Source: Loxodes magnus (lineage: Eukaryota; Ciliophora; Karyorelictea; Loxodida; Loxodidae). Taken from it: a DNA stretch of 64,000 nt. The DNA is taken from the NCBI GenBank assembly GCA_946699065.1, contig CAMPDV010000121.1:62001-126000 (forward strand), written 5' to 3'. This document shows positions 12,241 to 24,485 of this stretch, piece by piece. A program made the position numbers and the translations under genes. Position 1 is the first letter of the stretch. Each line of letters starts with the position of its first letter. The notes under the pieces were generated by a model. The model was given only the letters and a program-made list of their open reading frames with translations, had not been told where the DNA came from and searched no databases.

Positions 12241-14910
12241 GTAAAATACTAGTCTTAGTAAATTATTAAGCACGCATAGCTATATAAAGTTTGATGTTTT
12301 ATCTTAATCTTAGTTATTATATCTAGTTACTAACTTATTTAAGTAACCTTCTTAAATTTTAATTTTCTATAATTTAGCTAAATATAAATTTCCTATATTT
12401 ATACCTATTTGTAGATTATTAACTAGATATTTACTATTTTTTATATTTTTTCATGTTACAAATATTAAGCAGGAAAAGCAATATATCTTATGGGTTAAAG
12501 CTTTATAAATCCATTAAAACAGTAGATTGTTTTCAAAGATTTTATAGAATCTTGCATATTAAGAAATAAAGGTATTTTTAATATTTACCTACTATTTTAA
12601 GTCTACTAAGGAAAGTTATTTTACTTATATTAAATAAAGGATTGGGAGAATAGAGTTTTATTAATTAGTTATTTATAAGCTATAATGTAGCTAGTAATTA
12701 CAGCATAATTTAAATAATAGATAGAATCTTTAAGATTTATTAGTTATAAAGCTAATATTATCATTACTCTACTTAATTTCATTTCATTTATAAGTTAGTT
12801 TTAGGTCCTTAATAATTAAAGTAGAGCAAGTTTAATTGTAGGATACTTACTAATTTTGGAAATATTTCTTTTATTTTTTATATTGCTAATGCTTAATGCT
12901 AGTATACATTAATTTGAGGCAATTGAATACTTAATTTATTATCTTAACTACTTCTTTAGCATTTATGCTGCTTGCATTATATTAAGCATACTTAAACCTT
13001 TTATTCTTACATTAAGTTTTATGAAATCTGAACTTCAATTATTTTTATTACAATTTTAAAATTTTTGTATAATATAATATATCCAAATCTATAGAAGGCA
13101 TATCTTCTCTCTAAAAGTATTAGCAAACTTATTTTTCTTTATTGCTTGATTAATAAGTATATGACTTATAATAATTCTATTAATGCTTTTATTTTGCTAT
13201 TACTCAACTATAAATAGATATTAGTGAATGAAACTAGAATCATATCTATATAATTTAGAATTTGAGATATTAGCTATTAATCTAGTTTTTACTCGTCATT
13301 ATTTCTGCTTTTATGGATTAAATAATAATAGAAAAATAGCTATTAAATTTAAAATATTTAAGGTTACTCCTAATACAATTAAGAAGATTTACTCAATGGT
13401 ATAGCAAAACTTAATAAATACCCCAATCTTTTCAGCTTTGAAGTGATAAAGTTAAAGACTAATAATAAAATTAAGCAGCATAAGATTTTATTTATAGATA
13501 TATCTTATCATAGACATTAAAATAGAACTGTCTAATTTAAATCTTGATAGCTTACCTTTTCATAAGATTCTATTACTTAATAGTTGCTACTTTTTCATTC
13601 TAACTTAACAATTTTCAATGAATCAATATAGATTATTTAAGTTATATAAGCAACTATTTTTTCTCTTTTTAGATTAAGTTAAATCTAGTTATAAAGAAGA
13701 ATAATAGAGTTCATTAATAATAGTAAAGAGTATTTTTATATAACATAATAATCTAGATACACTTAAAATAAGAGCTAACTTAAATAAGAACTATATTTTA
13801 AAGCAAAATACTAATACTATGGAAAAAAGAACAAGATGAAACTATTGATGGATATCTAAGTTATATTAAGAAAGCTAAAAAATAGTTAGAAATAACCATA
13901 ACTATTATGATTAATAGAAAAGAACTGACAGAACTAATTAAATAAAATTAAGATAAAGTTATATCTTCTTTTTTACTCTTTCGTATAAGTATAATAAATT
14001 ATTATTCTATGCTGAAATAACTAAAAGTTGATAAAGAATAAGCTTTTATTTATAATAATATTGATGAATCTATCTTCTTTCTCTTTTATATATGTTTGCT
14101 GCCTTATACACCAACTTATATAAATTCCTATTTACTTTTAAATAAATTTAAATAATTTTTATCCTTTAACAAGAAAAATATTTACTTGAGAAGCAATCTA
14201 CTTCTGGCTATTTTTCTTAGTTTTTAATTATTTTTCTTTATTTATCTAATTAAGTAGCTTTCTCATAAGAAAATAAATAAAAAGGGTTTTCTATTAGGCA
14301 AATTTGTTATTGTTATACATGCCTTTATTTTAAATTATATCATACTAAGAGTTTAGTTTTAAAGCAAGATATTAATTTTATTGCTTTGACTATTAATTAT
14401 ATATTTATAATAAATTTATCTTCCTAAATTTAGTTTAAATAGTAGATCTAATAATTCCTAACTTTTATTATTTGCTATTACTTACTACATCACTGGGTAA
14501 TTATTTAACACTTAGCTTTTTATGTATCTAAGATAATAATAATACGAGGCAGATTATATTTCATATAACTAAAATTAATTACAAGAGTATTATATAAAAT
14601 AGAAGCACATCTCATCTATAATTAATGTAACAGAATTTTCTGCTTTATACTTGCTTGATTATTGAATAGCAAATGATTCTAAATGGTTTTGGTAGCTTCA
14701 ATCTAAAACAACAGTTTTGAATATAAATAAACTGTTTCTCTAATATAGATTCTTTAATATTGATATAACCTTAATTAATTTTTATTCTTAAATATTAAAT
14801 AATCTAAGCAAGACTCTTTATTTAGCTTTGCATAGCATAAAATATAATGAAGATGATAAGAAGATAATAAATAATTTAAATTAAAAGTATAAATCTTAAT
14901 TTAAATAGTG

Positions 14911-14926
14911 GAATATCTAACTTAAT
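14911..14926 (+). repeat. Target-site duplication, left copy
   Basis: gaatatctaacttaat, an exact 16-bp match to 16089-16104, bounding the GC-rich insertion on the side of its AT-rich tail. Confidence 0.85.
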
Positions 14927-16088
14927 AATAATAATATACTAAATTAAAATGTTCGTATCTCCGGGGATTTTAAACCCCTTCAATACATACCTCCAGAGTT
15001 CGTTCCTTGAGGTTTAAAATAAAAGTTCGGGACTCCCAGTTTTTTTTGAGTTCTGGCACTCCCTTGAAAAAGCCTCCTTCTAAATATTCTTCCATCCTTG
15101 TCTACATAAATTCTTGAAAGTTCTCTCCAAATCTCTTCACTGTTTCTTCTCTGTTTATCCAAATATATCTTGCATCTCTTGTATGTGTGGAATTTTGATT
15201 TGCACAAGTAGCACAGCTTGACGATCCTTCTGGGAGGAGTTATCTCTAAGGGTTTTGTGTATTCTATTTCCATTTTATTTTCAGCTAAAGTTTAAGGTTA
15301 AATTCTTTTTTCTCCCAAAAGTTTCACTTCGATTTCCTGTTTCATTAATCTTTCTTCATTGTTTTAACTTTTCTATAGTAATTTTTGGTTTTCTTTCTTT
15401 AATATTTAAACTTCATCTTATAGGTTACGGATAGATTTCATAAGTTATTCTATTATTAGCTATTCATCATTTTTCTATTTCTACATTATTTTTTTTTAAT
15501 TAATTTTAAACTAAAAGAATTTTTGAACTGCAACTTCTTGCAGTTTAACGACCCAAACACTCCCTTCATGGGATAACGGGGATATCCTGTTGCTTTCGAA
15601 AAGCAGCTGCCAGGGAGCTCCATCGCTATGGGCAGCCAGGCTTCAAGCCTCTACCAGGAGTGGATAATCAAGAGGAAGGCGTTCCCTTGCAAAGGTTGAC
15701 TTTGACCAGGGACTTTCTCAGCGACAGGAAAGGAACTTGTTCCTAGCCATAAAACCAGAAAGTGTGATTCAAAAGGTCAATCTCAGCTCTCACCAACTTT
15801 TTAATTATTCTACATTATTTTTTAGTTACCACTTTTCATGTAGTTGCTTGATCGTGGCTATGGGAGTAAAAAGTCTCGCTTGTTTTAGTCAGTTTCTGTT
15901 GATTTAATTTCTTATTCAATTTAAGATTATCTTTATTTTTCTAAATTTGGGGGTTAAAGAGCCTAAGAAAATTATTATATTGATAAAGAAGACGTGGTAG
16001 GAGAAGAGATAGAAGTCTCTGGTTTTTTTTCCTTTTTCTATGGAGCTGGAAAAAAACTCTTCCTGAGACCTTCTGCCATTTTTTATCT
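14927..16088 (-). mobile_element. GC-rich LINE-type (probably non-autonomous) retroelement with zinc-knuckle ORF
   Basis: This is a 1162-bp insertion, much richer in GC than its surroundings, flanked by the 16-bp direct repeat gaatatctaacttaat (14911-14926 and 16089-16104). It reads on the minus strand: an ATG 11 bp inside the 5' end, protein-coding sequence across almost the whole length, and an AT-rich end with a short tattattatt tail next to the repeat. There are no terminal repeats and no reverse transcriptase. A long target-site duplication with a simple-sequence tail is typical of target-primed insertion (LINE/SINE). The GC-rich composition and low TAA/TAG use differ from the host gene it splits. 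Confidence 0.7.
14945..16078 (-). CDS. ORF1-like protein of the retroelement: low-complexity N-terminus, compact domain, coiled coil, CCHC zinc knuckle
   Basis: The frame begins MAEGLRKSFFPAPQKKEKK, with a Ser/Thr/Gln-rich stretch, then a compact hydrophobic domain (NAFLLIIHSWQRLEAWLPIA). The reading frame then changes once, near the A-run at 15488-15496. It continues as a Glu/Gln/Lys coiled coil and a basic region with the zinc knuckle C-x2-C-x4-H-x4-C (CYLCKSKFHTYKRC), followed by an Arg/Lys-rich tail. This order resembles ORF1 proteins of LINEs, which bind the element's RNA. No endonuclease or reverse transcriptase follows, so the copy would depend on another element for movement. A gag-type origin is the alternative, but there are no terminal repeats and the flanking repeat is too long for an integrase product. 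Confidence 0.55.
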
Positions 16089-16104
16089 GAATATCTAACT
16101 TAAT
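16089..16104 (+). repeat. Target-site duplication, right copy
   Basis: gaatatctaacttaat, an exact copy of 14911-14926, at the 5' end of the minus-strand insertion. Confidence 0.85.
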
Positions 16105-18002
16105 TAAGATACTAAACCTTTCAATTATCTTACTAGTTATAATTATAAGTCTTTTATAGCTTCCTTATTAAGCTTTGCTACTATCTTTATTAAATTATAC
16201 ACTTATAGATATTTAAAAGAGAATATCAAATAAAACTCCATCAATTTTGGGAGATTGGTAGATAAAGTCAAATGAATTATTAGTTGTATTTTGTTAATTT
16301 AAATTACAATAGATAGTAAGATAATTTATGTGAATTAGCTATTTAATTAGAAGAATTTAATATACATAAGATAATACTAATAATTCATTTAAGATTATGC
16401 TGTTAAGAGCAAGTATGAGGATATTAGAACAAATCTTAATTTTAAAATATTGGAATATATCTTGGTGATAATCTGAAAGAAACATTAGATTAGATTAAAG
16501 AATCTTATTTCAAAAACCTTCAAGATACTCGCACTTTTATTATAAATCAAGCAATATTTTATTTGGAACATCTAAAGCAGAAAGTAAACGAAATATATTT
16601 TTTCTAAGTTTGTCTTTGCTAGAAATGAAGAGACTAAAAATAAGATCTGTAAGGATGAAAATAAAGAAATTTTAATGGATATAACTTAGCCATATTCTTC
16701 TGAGAAAAATCTCTCTAAAAATTCTTAAGCTAATCTAATGATTTGACTACACTTATTCAAGAATTTAATTTTCTAATCCCTTAAATGTAAGATAAATACT
16801 AAAACCATAAAGATTTGAGAATATAGCATTTGTCTAGTTTTATTAGTAATTTTGCTTTAGATTGCAATATTTATTAAGAAAAGCAAGTGAATATTCTAGT
16901 TTGCTTTCGATATTAGCAATTAACTAGATGGATTTACCTTATTTTATACAATTAAAAAGACTTATTAAAAATTAAGCTTCAGCAAGTTCACTATATTTAT
17001 TTATTTAATGCTAATAAAAGTTTATTATTTATGTTTCAAGCTAATATTTGCTTATAACCAGCTTCTTTTAAATTACCTTATCGAAAATTTTAAAAGTCAA
17101 AGCTATTTAAAGAAAGTAAAGCATCTTATAATAATTTTTTATACCTTCAATTATTTTTTCCTTCTTAGCTATCTAAATATTATAAGGAGTAATTTCATCA
17201 AAATCAAAAAGAAGTATAGCCGATTTATATTACGTAAGACATCTAATAAAAATAAGATTTAATAACAACAAAAGAAAAGCAAAAAGGATAAGATATTTCA
17301 ATGAATTATACTAAAGCATTAAATAAAAGTATTAAAACATATAATTATATAAATAGCTCTTATAACTTTTATTTAATTTAATTCTTAATAATTATATTCC
17401 TTGCTATATATCTAGATAACTATGCAGGTACTTTAATATAAGGAAATAAGTTACTTTATTTTAAATTTTGAATATTAGTTTGAAGATGAATCTGATTAAG
17501 TTAATGTATAAGCAAAGCAATTTTGCTTTATTTTTAAAAATAATGCTTAACTAGAATTATAGATTTGAAACTTAAAAATCAGGGAAAGTTAGAATTTAGC
17601 TAAATGATAGTTAGATAAGTAAACGAAATTCTGACAAAAGGCAAAGCTAATTTTAAAATATTTGTCTAGATACAAGCAAATTTAACCTATTTAGGGAGAC
17701 TTTATATAAAGCTAAAACTTTAAATTATATTAAAAATAATTAGAAGCATAGAAAGTAAAATAGATTGAGAAACTAAGATGAGGTAGAAGGAGAAAAGAAG
17801 CAAGGTGAAAAAAGAGGAATTATTTTAAAAACTTAATTAAAAATAAGTATTTGAATTAATTCAGAAACTTCACATAATAACATTTTTATTAAAGTTAATA
17901 ATTATTATAAAGTAGATTAAGGTGTATTAAATAAATAGAATGTTTATTTAGATGCTAAAGCTTCTTAACGATTTAATTGAAATAATAATAATAAAAACTT
18001 AA

Positions 18003-21000
18003 ATGCGAGCAAACTTGATCTTAGCTATCTTTTTATTTCTAATAGCATGCTTTAGAACTGAATAATCTCAAGTGTATGTTACGTCTCCTGAAGTGTTTAA
18101 AAGCCTTGGATTGAGTAAATCTCTAGGAACTTAGGAATTTCCATATATTTCTATTTCTTAAGCTATTTTTGAATTAGAAGAAGATATTGACTATCTGATG
18201 CTTATATCTCCTCATATGCACTTAGTCAGTTGCATAAGTTGTGACAATTGTCCAGATAATTGTGAAATTTTACGAGGAGGAAATCCTAGGAAAGGTCGAA
18301 AAAACTTAACAATACAAACTTTTCCTAATTGCTCAGAAAGCTATCAATATTTAGAAATGTGCTTAAGCCACTAGAATACAGGTGAAATGGTGTTCATCTC
18401 GTCAAGTCTAAAAATAGTGCTATAGAACGATTTTCTAAAGCTTAGCAGTTTGGGTATAAACGGCTTGGAATTTTCTCCAGGACAGCTAATATAATTAAAC
18501 ATTACTGACTTTAGTCTAAAGCCATTCTTTTTATCAGCAAAGATCTCCCAAATAATTTTTGACAGCATATACATTAAAAATTTGAACGGAAACTATAAGA
18601 CATTAATTTACTTAGAAAACAGTAAATTTAATATAAGAAAAACATAAATTAAGATAAACGAAAATTATATGAGATGAATAGAGGAAAGCGCTAATAGTAC
18701 GGAGATTTAAGATTACTTTAGCAAACAAAATCCAAATATTACTAATATAATTGAGAGTATAAATGGGCAAGTCTTCATTGATGACTTGTTAGTTTAAAAG
18801 AATTTAATAAAAGAAAGCATAATAAGTTGTAAGGCGTCAGAGCTAGTAGTTAGTAATTCAATCTTTAAAGAAAATTTAATGGTATAAAGAGGCTTAATAT
18901 GAAGCATAGAGTCAATAAATCAAATCATATCTTGTTCTTTCATAAATAATATAGGAGGAGAACTAGCCGGAGCTATATATATTGAAACTTCAGTTTTAAA
19001 TGTTGAATCAAGTGTTTTTCTGAAGAATAAAGCTTTAAATGGAAGTTCTATTTATTCAAAAGATTCAATTATAGAAAACCTAAAAAATACTGCGTTTGAA
19101 GAAAACTAGGCAGCTGAGTAAGGAGGAGCAATTATTTTGCAAAGTTCTTCAGCTATAAAAATAGAGAATAGTACATTTATCAATAATAAAGGAGATAATG
19201 GAGGAGCATTAGCTTTAATTGATTCTAAAATTGTTGAGATAATATCTTCAAAAATTATCAGAAATGAAGCAAAATTAAGTGGAGGATTCTCATATTTAGA
19301 AAATTCAAATATCTCAATAATAGAAGACTGTTTATTTGAAGAAAATAAGGCAGACGAAGGAGGAGTTTTAAACTTAATTGTTTCTAATATAGGAGAAATA
19401 ATGCTATCCACAATTATCAAAAATAAAGTAAAGAATTTGGGAGGTTTTATCTCAATGTATGCATCCAATATTAAATATATATTAAACTGTACGTTTGAAG
19501 ATAATTATGCAAAAGAAAGTGCTGCAGTCTTTATTTTATCTAGTTCTTGGATTGATATATTAGCATTTTCGCAAATTACTAGAAATCATGCAGTTCAATA
19601 TGGAGCATTCTTGTATTTAATAGATTCAATTTTTTCATAAATGATAAGCTGCTCTTTTGAGGAGAATATTGCAGATAGTGGAGGAGTCTAAATTATAGAA
19701 TTCTCTTAAATTGATTAAATAATTTTATCGAAAATAACTAGAAACAAAGTATTGAAAAATGGAGCATTTTTGTTTTTGTTAAGTTCAAATATTTCATATA
19801 TAGCCAATTGCTTATTTGAAGAAAACCATTCAAAAGGTATTGGAGGTGTTTTTGCCTTATTTTATTCATCTATTGATACATTTGAATCTAATAAACTTAT
19901 TAAAAACTAAGCCTCTAACGATGGAGGATTTTCTTTCTTATAATATTCAAGTCTTTCTTTAATTATAAATTGCTTTTTCCAAGATAATAATGCGTTATAA
20001 GGAGGAGCATTAGAATTAAGATATTCATATATAGATCAAATTATATCTTCTCAAATCATAAGAAACCATGCATAAGAACAAGGTGGATTTGCTTATATTC
20101 TTAATTCATCTGTTTATTCCATAGCAAATTGTGCTTTTCTAGAAAATTCTGCATTAAATGGAGGAGCTTTTTATCTAAGATTTGCAATTATAAATTATTT
20201 ATCTTCATCTCAAGTACTTTAAAACAAAGCTAGAGAATCAGGAGGGTTTTTATATATAAAACTCTCCTAAATATTTTAAATAGAAAACTGTAATATGACT
20301 GAAAATAATGCTGATTAAGGAGGAGTAGTTTATTTAGAATACTCAAGCATTTAATTTATAAAATCTACTTAAATTATTAATAATAATGCTTTTAATCTCG
20401 GAGGTATTTTTTATTTAAAAAACTCTATGATTTTTTAAATCAGTCACTGTGAACTAGAAGAAAATAAAGCTATTTTAGGAGGTTCTTTATATTTATAAAA
20501 ATCAAATCTTTATATTGTAGAATTCGTTCGCATTGCTAAGAATCAGGCAATATAATAAGGTGGCTTCTCGTACTTAAAAGATTCAAATATTTCATTAATT
20601 GCAAATTGTTTAATTGAGAGAAATCTAGCATAATAAGGCGGAACTTTCTGATTAAAAAATTCTATTATAAGCACTGTGATACTTTCGTAAGTTACTTAAA
20701 ATAAAGTAACAGCAGAAGGTGGTTTTGCATACTTATAAAGCTCTTAAATATAGAATGCTTCTATGAACAGTTATAAGTTTAACTTAGCTTAAAACTAAGG
20801 AGGAGTTTTGTTTTACTAGGACAACTAGGAGGAATAGAATAGAATAGAAAATTCCAATTTCTATTAAAATTATGCTTTATAAGGAAGTATTGGGTATTTT
20901 TGCTAAGTGTAGCTTATACTATCTAATCTATCAATTGACTCTTCAGTTGCTGAAGACTAAGGAATTTTCTTAATTAGAGACTCTTAAGTTTTGTTTTAGA

Positions 21001-24000
21001 ATATAGAGGTTTCTAATGTTAGTGCTGTATAAGGCACATTTATATAATGTTCTAACTCCCAGATAAATATGGATAATTTATAAAGTAGATAAGTATTCGT
21101 AACTTCTTATGGAGGATTAGTATACTCTGAGTATTCTAATTTTACAGTTTAAAATTGTTATTTCTATTAGAGTTTTAGTAATAAGCATGGAGCTGTTATT
21201 TACCTAAAAAATTCTAGCATGATTATGAGTAAAAGCGTGTTTGAGTAGTTTTATAATACTTCTATATCATTAGTTAATAACAGTAAACTTAATATAGATA
21301 AAGTAGAATTCATGTTTGGATATAGTGATAATGACTAAGGATCAGCAATCTACTCTCAAAACTCTTAGATGAACATGACTAATTGTAGGTGCAGATATCA
21401 ATAATCTAAATAAGGTTCTTGCTTATTAATATAAAATGACATTGTTTCATTTTGGTACTTTATAAGTAACTGTGTTTTCTAAAGCAACTAGGCATTTATT
21501 TAAGGAGGAGTTGGATTTACTTAAAATGCTAATCTACTATTTTATGAGAATAGATTTGAAGATAACAGTGTATTGCAATAAAAAGATCAAATTACTAAAG
21601 GAGGAGCTTTGAGGCTTACATGTGATAGGAGATAAAAATGTGACATTTAGATAGCTAAAAATATATTTATTAATAATACTGTATTAGGCTTTAAAAGCGA
21701 AGGAGGAGCTATTTCATTTTCAGGTACTTTACCTATTTTCACTCCAGATATCAAAAGTATAAATTTTAATTAGTTCTATATAAATAACTCAGCTTGCTAT
21801 GGAAATGATATATCTGCTTTTCCTTACTAATTAGTCTTTCATTAAAATAACTAAAACCAATAAAGAGCTTTAGAAACTTAAAAACTGTAAGCATTGCCAG
21901 GATTTCCATTAGAGGATTTTGGGTATAATATAGAAGATATGTTTGGATAAATAGTTAGAACTAACAATAAATCATATAGCTATATTCATTCAGATGAAGC
22001 TGATTTAACAGGATAAGTAACTATATTTGCTAAGATGGGAGTTTATTACTATTAAGGAATAACTATAAAAGTAAATCCAAAATAGAAATACCAAGTATAG
22101 TTCTTACTAGAAACAGATACATTCAATAAAGATTATTTACCTTCAGATAATAACATAACTAATTACTACAACTATTCAGTTTAAGTTTACGATTGTCTCC
22201 AAGGTTAAATGCTCTTTTACAATACATAATGCCAAAACTGTCTTTATGGAAAATATTCCTTAAAGAAAAGCGATACAAACTGTAAGGATTGTATGGAAGG
22301 AGCTCATTGTTGAGGAAGTGATCTTATTACACCTAAAAGTGGCTATTGAAGAGAAAATTTTTAAGCTGAAATGGTTCATAAGTGTCCGAATTAAGAAGCT
22401 TGCTTGGGAGTTCCTATATCTAATGGATTTATGCAAAAATATTTAGCTACTACAAATTATTTAAAAAGAAACTAATTACTAAAAGGAATTTAGGTTTAAG
22501 GCAGTTGTTAATAAGGACATGAAGGACCTTTGTGTGATGTCTGTAGAAAGGATTGAACTAAGAATAGTAAAAAAAGATGCTAAGCATGCATTAGTTAAAC
22601 AGATTCGGCCATAATAGCGACAATTACTATTATTATTTTTATAGTTTTTTTGGCTTTCTTAATAATATCAACTCAAAGACAAGCAAAAAAGAAAGACTCA
22701 TACCATGGGATTTGTTTTAAAATACTAACCAATTATATGTAGTTTTTAGTTTTAATTCAGAACTTTAACTTTGATTGGCCAGACGCATTAAATGGATTGT
22801 TTTAATTTAACTAAGGCTATAACCAGGTAACTTCTAATATTTTTAAATTTGATTGCCTCTTTTAAAAAGGAGAAAGGAAATATTACACTTTAGTGGAACT
22901 TAATTTGTTCTTTCTTTTTGGTATTTTAATTTTTGCATTCATGATGTAATGCTTATGAGCAATAGTAAGCAAAAAAAAGTTTAATAAGTCAGTCTTTATA
23001 ACAGTTATGAGTGTTTCATACTTTTAAATTTACTAGAATGTCATTTAAAGTATTTTAAGTGCATTTAGTTGCTACAGTATTTCTGATGACTTATAGGTTT
23101 TAAATTCTTATACTGAAATATAATGTTGAAAGGGAAAGCATCTTCGATTTGCTCTTACTTTTGCTTTGCCTGGTATTCTTTTTTATGGGTTTCTTATTCC
23201 TTTTGTTGTATTAATGTATCTATGAAAAAATGGAAAGATAATAAAATCTTACACTATAAAATCTTAATTTGGATTCCTAATAATGGGATACAAAGAAGCT
23301 TATTTCTATTGAGAGTTTGTAAAGATTTATGAAAAGTTTGGAATTTCCTTAGTTTTCATATTCCTTTAGAAAACTACCATCCTTTTCTAATTCTAATGCT
23401 TATGTTTTATTCTAGTTACTTGCATTTTACTCTAAAGAAAATTTAAACCTTTTGTAAGTAAAGAGCTTAATACTCTAGAATATACCTATCTACTTATTTC
23501 TATTCTAACTCTTTAATTTGGAAGCTACTTTGAATCTGGCTAACGTTATGTTTTCATAGATTTTTTAGCTTTATTCTTACTGATTATTGCTAATGGTATT
23601 TTTGTCTTAAACTGACTATACCAACTAATTCTTCTATATGGTAGAGAAGTTTATTTCAAGTCCCTGAAATGATATTTCATATTAAACTGTATTAAAGGAA
23701 GCATAAATTTATCAGAAATCCAAGAAAAGTGAGAAAAGGATAAAGCAAAATAGGATTAAGAGTCTAATAAAGTAATAAGAAAGATAAAGAAAATGTTTAA
23801 CCAAAAGAAGCAAGAAAAGTAGTAAGAAGAATAACTCTATGATTTAACTTAAGAAAACAAATATAGTACCTACCATTTTTAACTGTGACAGCAACCTGAA
23901 GTAAACCTTTTGAAATAAATTGAATGATATCTATTGCTTAACACTAATTTACTGCAACTTTATAATTAGATTGCATCAAATTAGACGCTTACCAAGAAAG

Positions 24001-24485
24001 AGTACTGGAAAAATAGAATAACATAGTTTATGTAGAAATACCAAGAATTTGAAAATTATCAAAATACTTCTAGAGTCCTTAAAAAATCATTCAATGACAT
24101 CAACTAAAATTCTAGAAATTGCCAGTAAAAAGGAAACCAAAAGTAGGAAAATGAAAGCGAATAACTAAATGATAATCATTTACTAAAGATATAATCAAAT
24201 AAACTTCCAGATCTACGTATATAGCGAAAACTAAAAAGTATAAAAATAGTCTAAGATAATTAGGCAAATAGCTTAGATTATTCTCTTTTGAATTTATTAG
24301 ACTTACAAAATCTTAGCTAAATTAATATTTCTCAATAAAATAGCAATCTTTAGAAGCTAGAAGATTAATCTAACAATTCATTTTAAAAATGAAGTGTTCA
24401 ATCCAGAGACTAGAACTATGATTTCCTTTAAAGCATTAACGAGGAAAAGAGCTTTGATGTAAAAGATGAAAAGGATTTAAAATGA
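18003..24485 (+). CDS. Giant beta-helix surface membrane protein, gene 2 (apparently complete)
   Basis: With TAA/TAG=Gln and TGA=Trp, one uninterrupted frame of 2161 codons runs from the ATG at 18003 to a plausible terminal TGA at 24483-24485. In order it shows: a signal peptide (residues 1-20), a Cys patch C77-x2-C80-x2-C83-x3-C87, about 1000 residues of beta-helix rungs (roughly 250-1230), a Cys-rich EGF-like segment (about 1396-1525, with the motif GHEGPLCDVC), eight or nine membrane spans (about 1540-1890) and a polar cytoplasmic tail of about 270 residues. The membrane module has a Tyr-Trp-Glu motif (GYKEAYFYWEFVKIYEKFG) like the polytopic, TRP-like C-termini of many protist surface proteins. 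It is likely an adhesin, receptor or surface antigen; no enzymatic motif was seen. The second half is shared with gene 1 and a core with gene 3. The stop is inferred from the change to AT-rich, non-coding-like sequence. Confidence 0.88.
20718..22405 (+). repeat. 1.69 kb shared core, gene 2 copy
   Basis: Same length as the gene 3 core (50617-52304). The left edge lies at ggtggttttgcatac. In gene 2 the match to gene 1 continues past the right edge to the end of the gene 1 sequence available here, while gene 3 diverges. Confidence 0.9.

Larger units (their letters stand above)
12241..17870 (+). pseudogene. Multi-pass membrane protein gene interrupted by a retroelement at 14927-16088
   Basis: Protein-like sequence with G concentrated at codon position 1 runs in frame 1 from about 12241 to 13446, in frame 2 from 13451 to 14926, resumes after the insertion at 16105, and ends in frame 1 at 16612-17870. 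It contains many hydrophobic spans (for example LLILEIFLLFFILLML, ICLVLLVILLQIAIFI), charged loops, and a Gln/Lys/Arg-rich C-terminal tail. Removing the insertion and one copy of its 16-bp flanking repeat rejoins the frame exactly (Trp-Asn-Ile-Gln-Leu-Asn-Gln-Asp). The layout of many spans followed by a cytoplasmic tail recalls the large TmcB-like polytopic proteins of ciliates, but I cannot show homology. Frame switches near 13.45 and 16.48 kb suggest further small indels or introns. The true start is not located. Confidence 0.5.

Noticed and set aside
15541-15790. The GC-rich part of the island as tRNA, 5S rRNA or another structural RNA
   Set aside because: No tRNA arms or known RNA motifs were found, and it reads as a protein domain continuous with the ATG at the element's 5' end.
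14927-16088. LTR-type retroelement
   Set aside because: No terminal repeats, and a 16-bp target duplication is longer than integrase normally leaves.
19106-19468. A minus-strand open stretch opposite gene 2
   Set aside because: It is the antisense shadow of the beta-helix repeats, whose frame is supported by three siblings.
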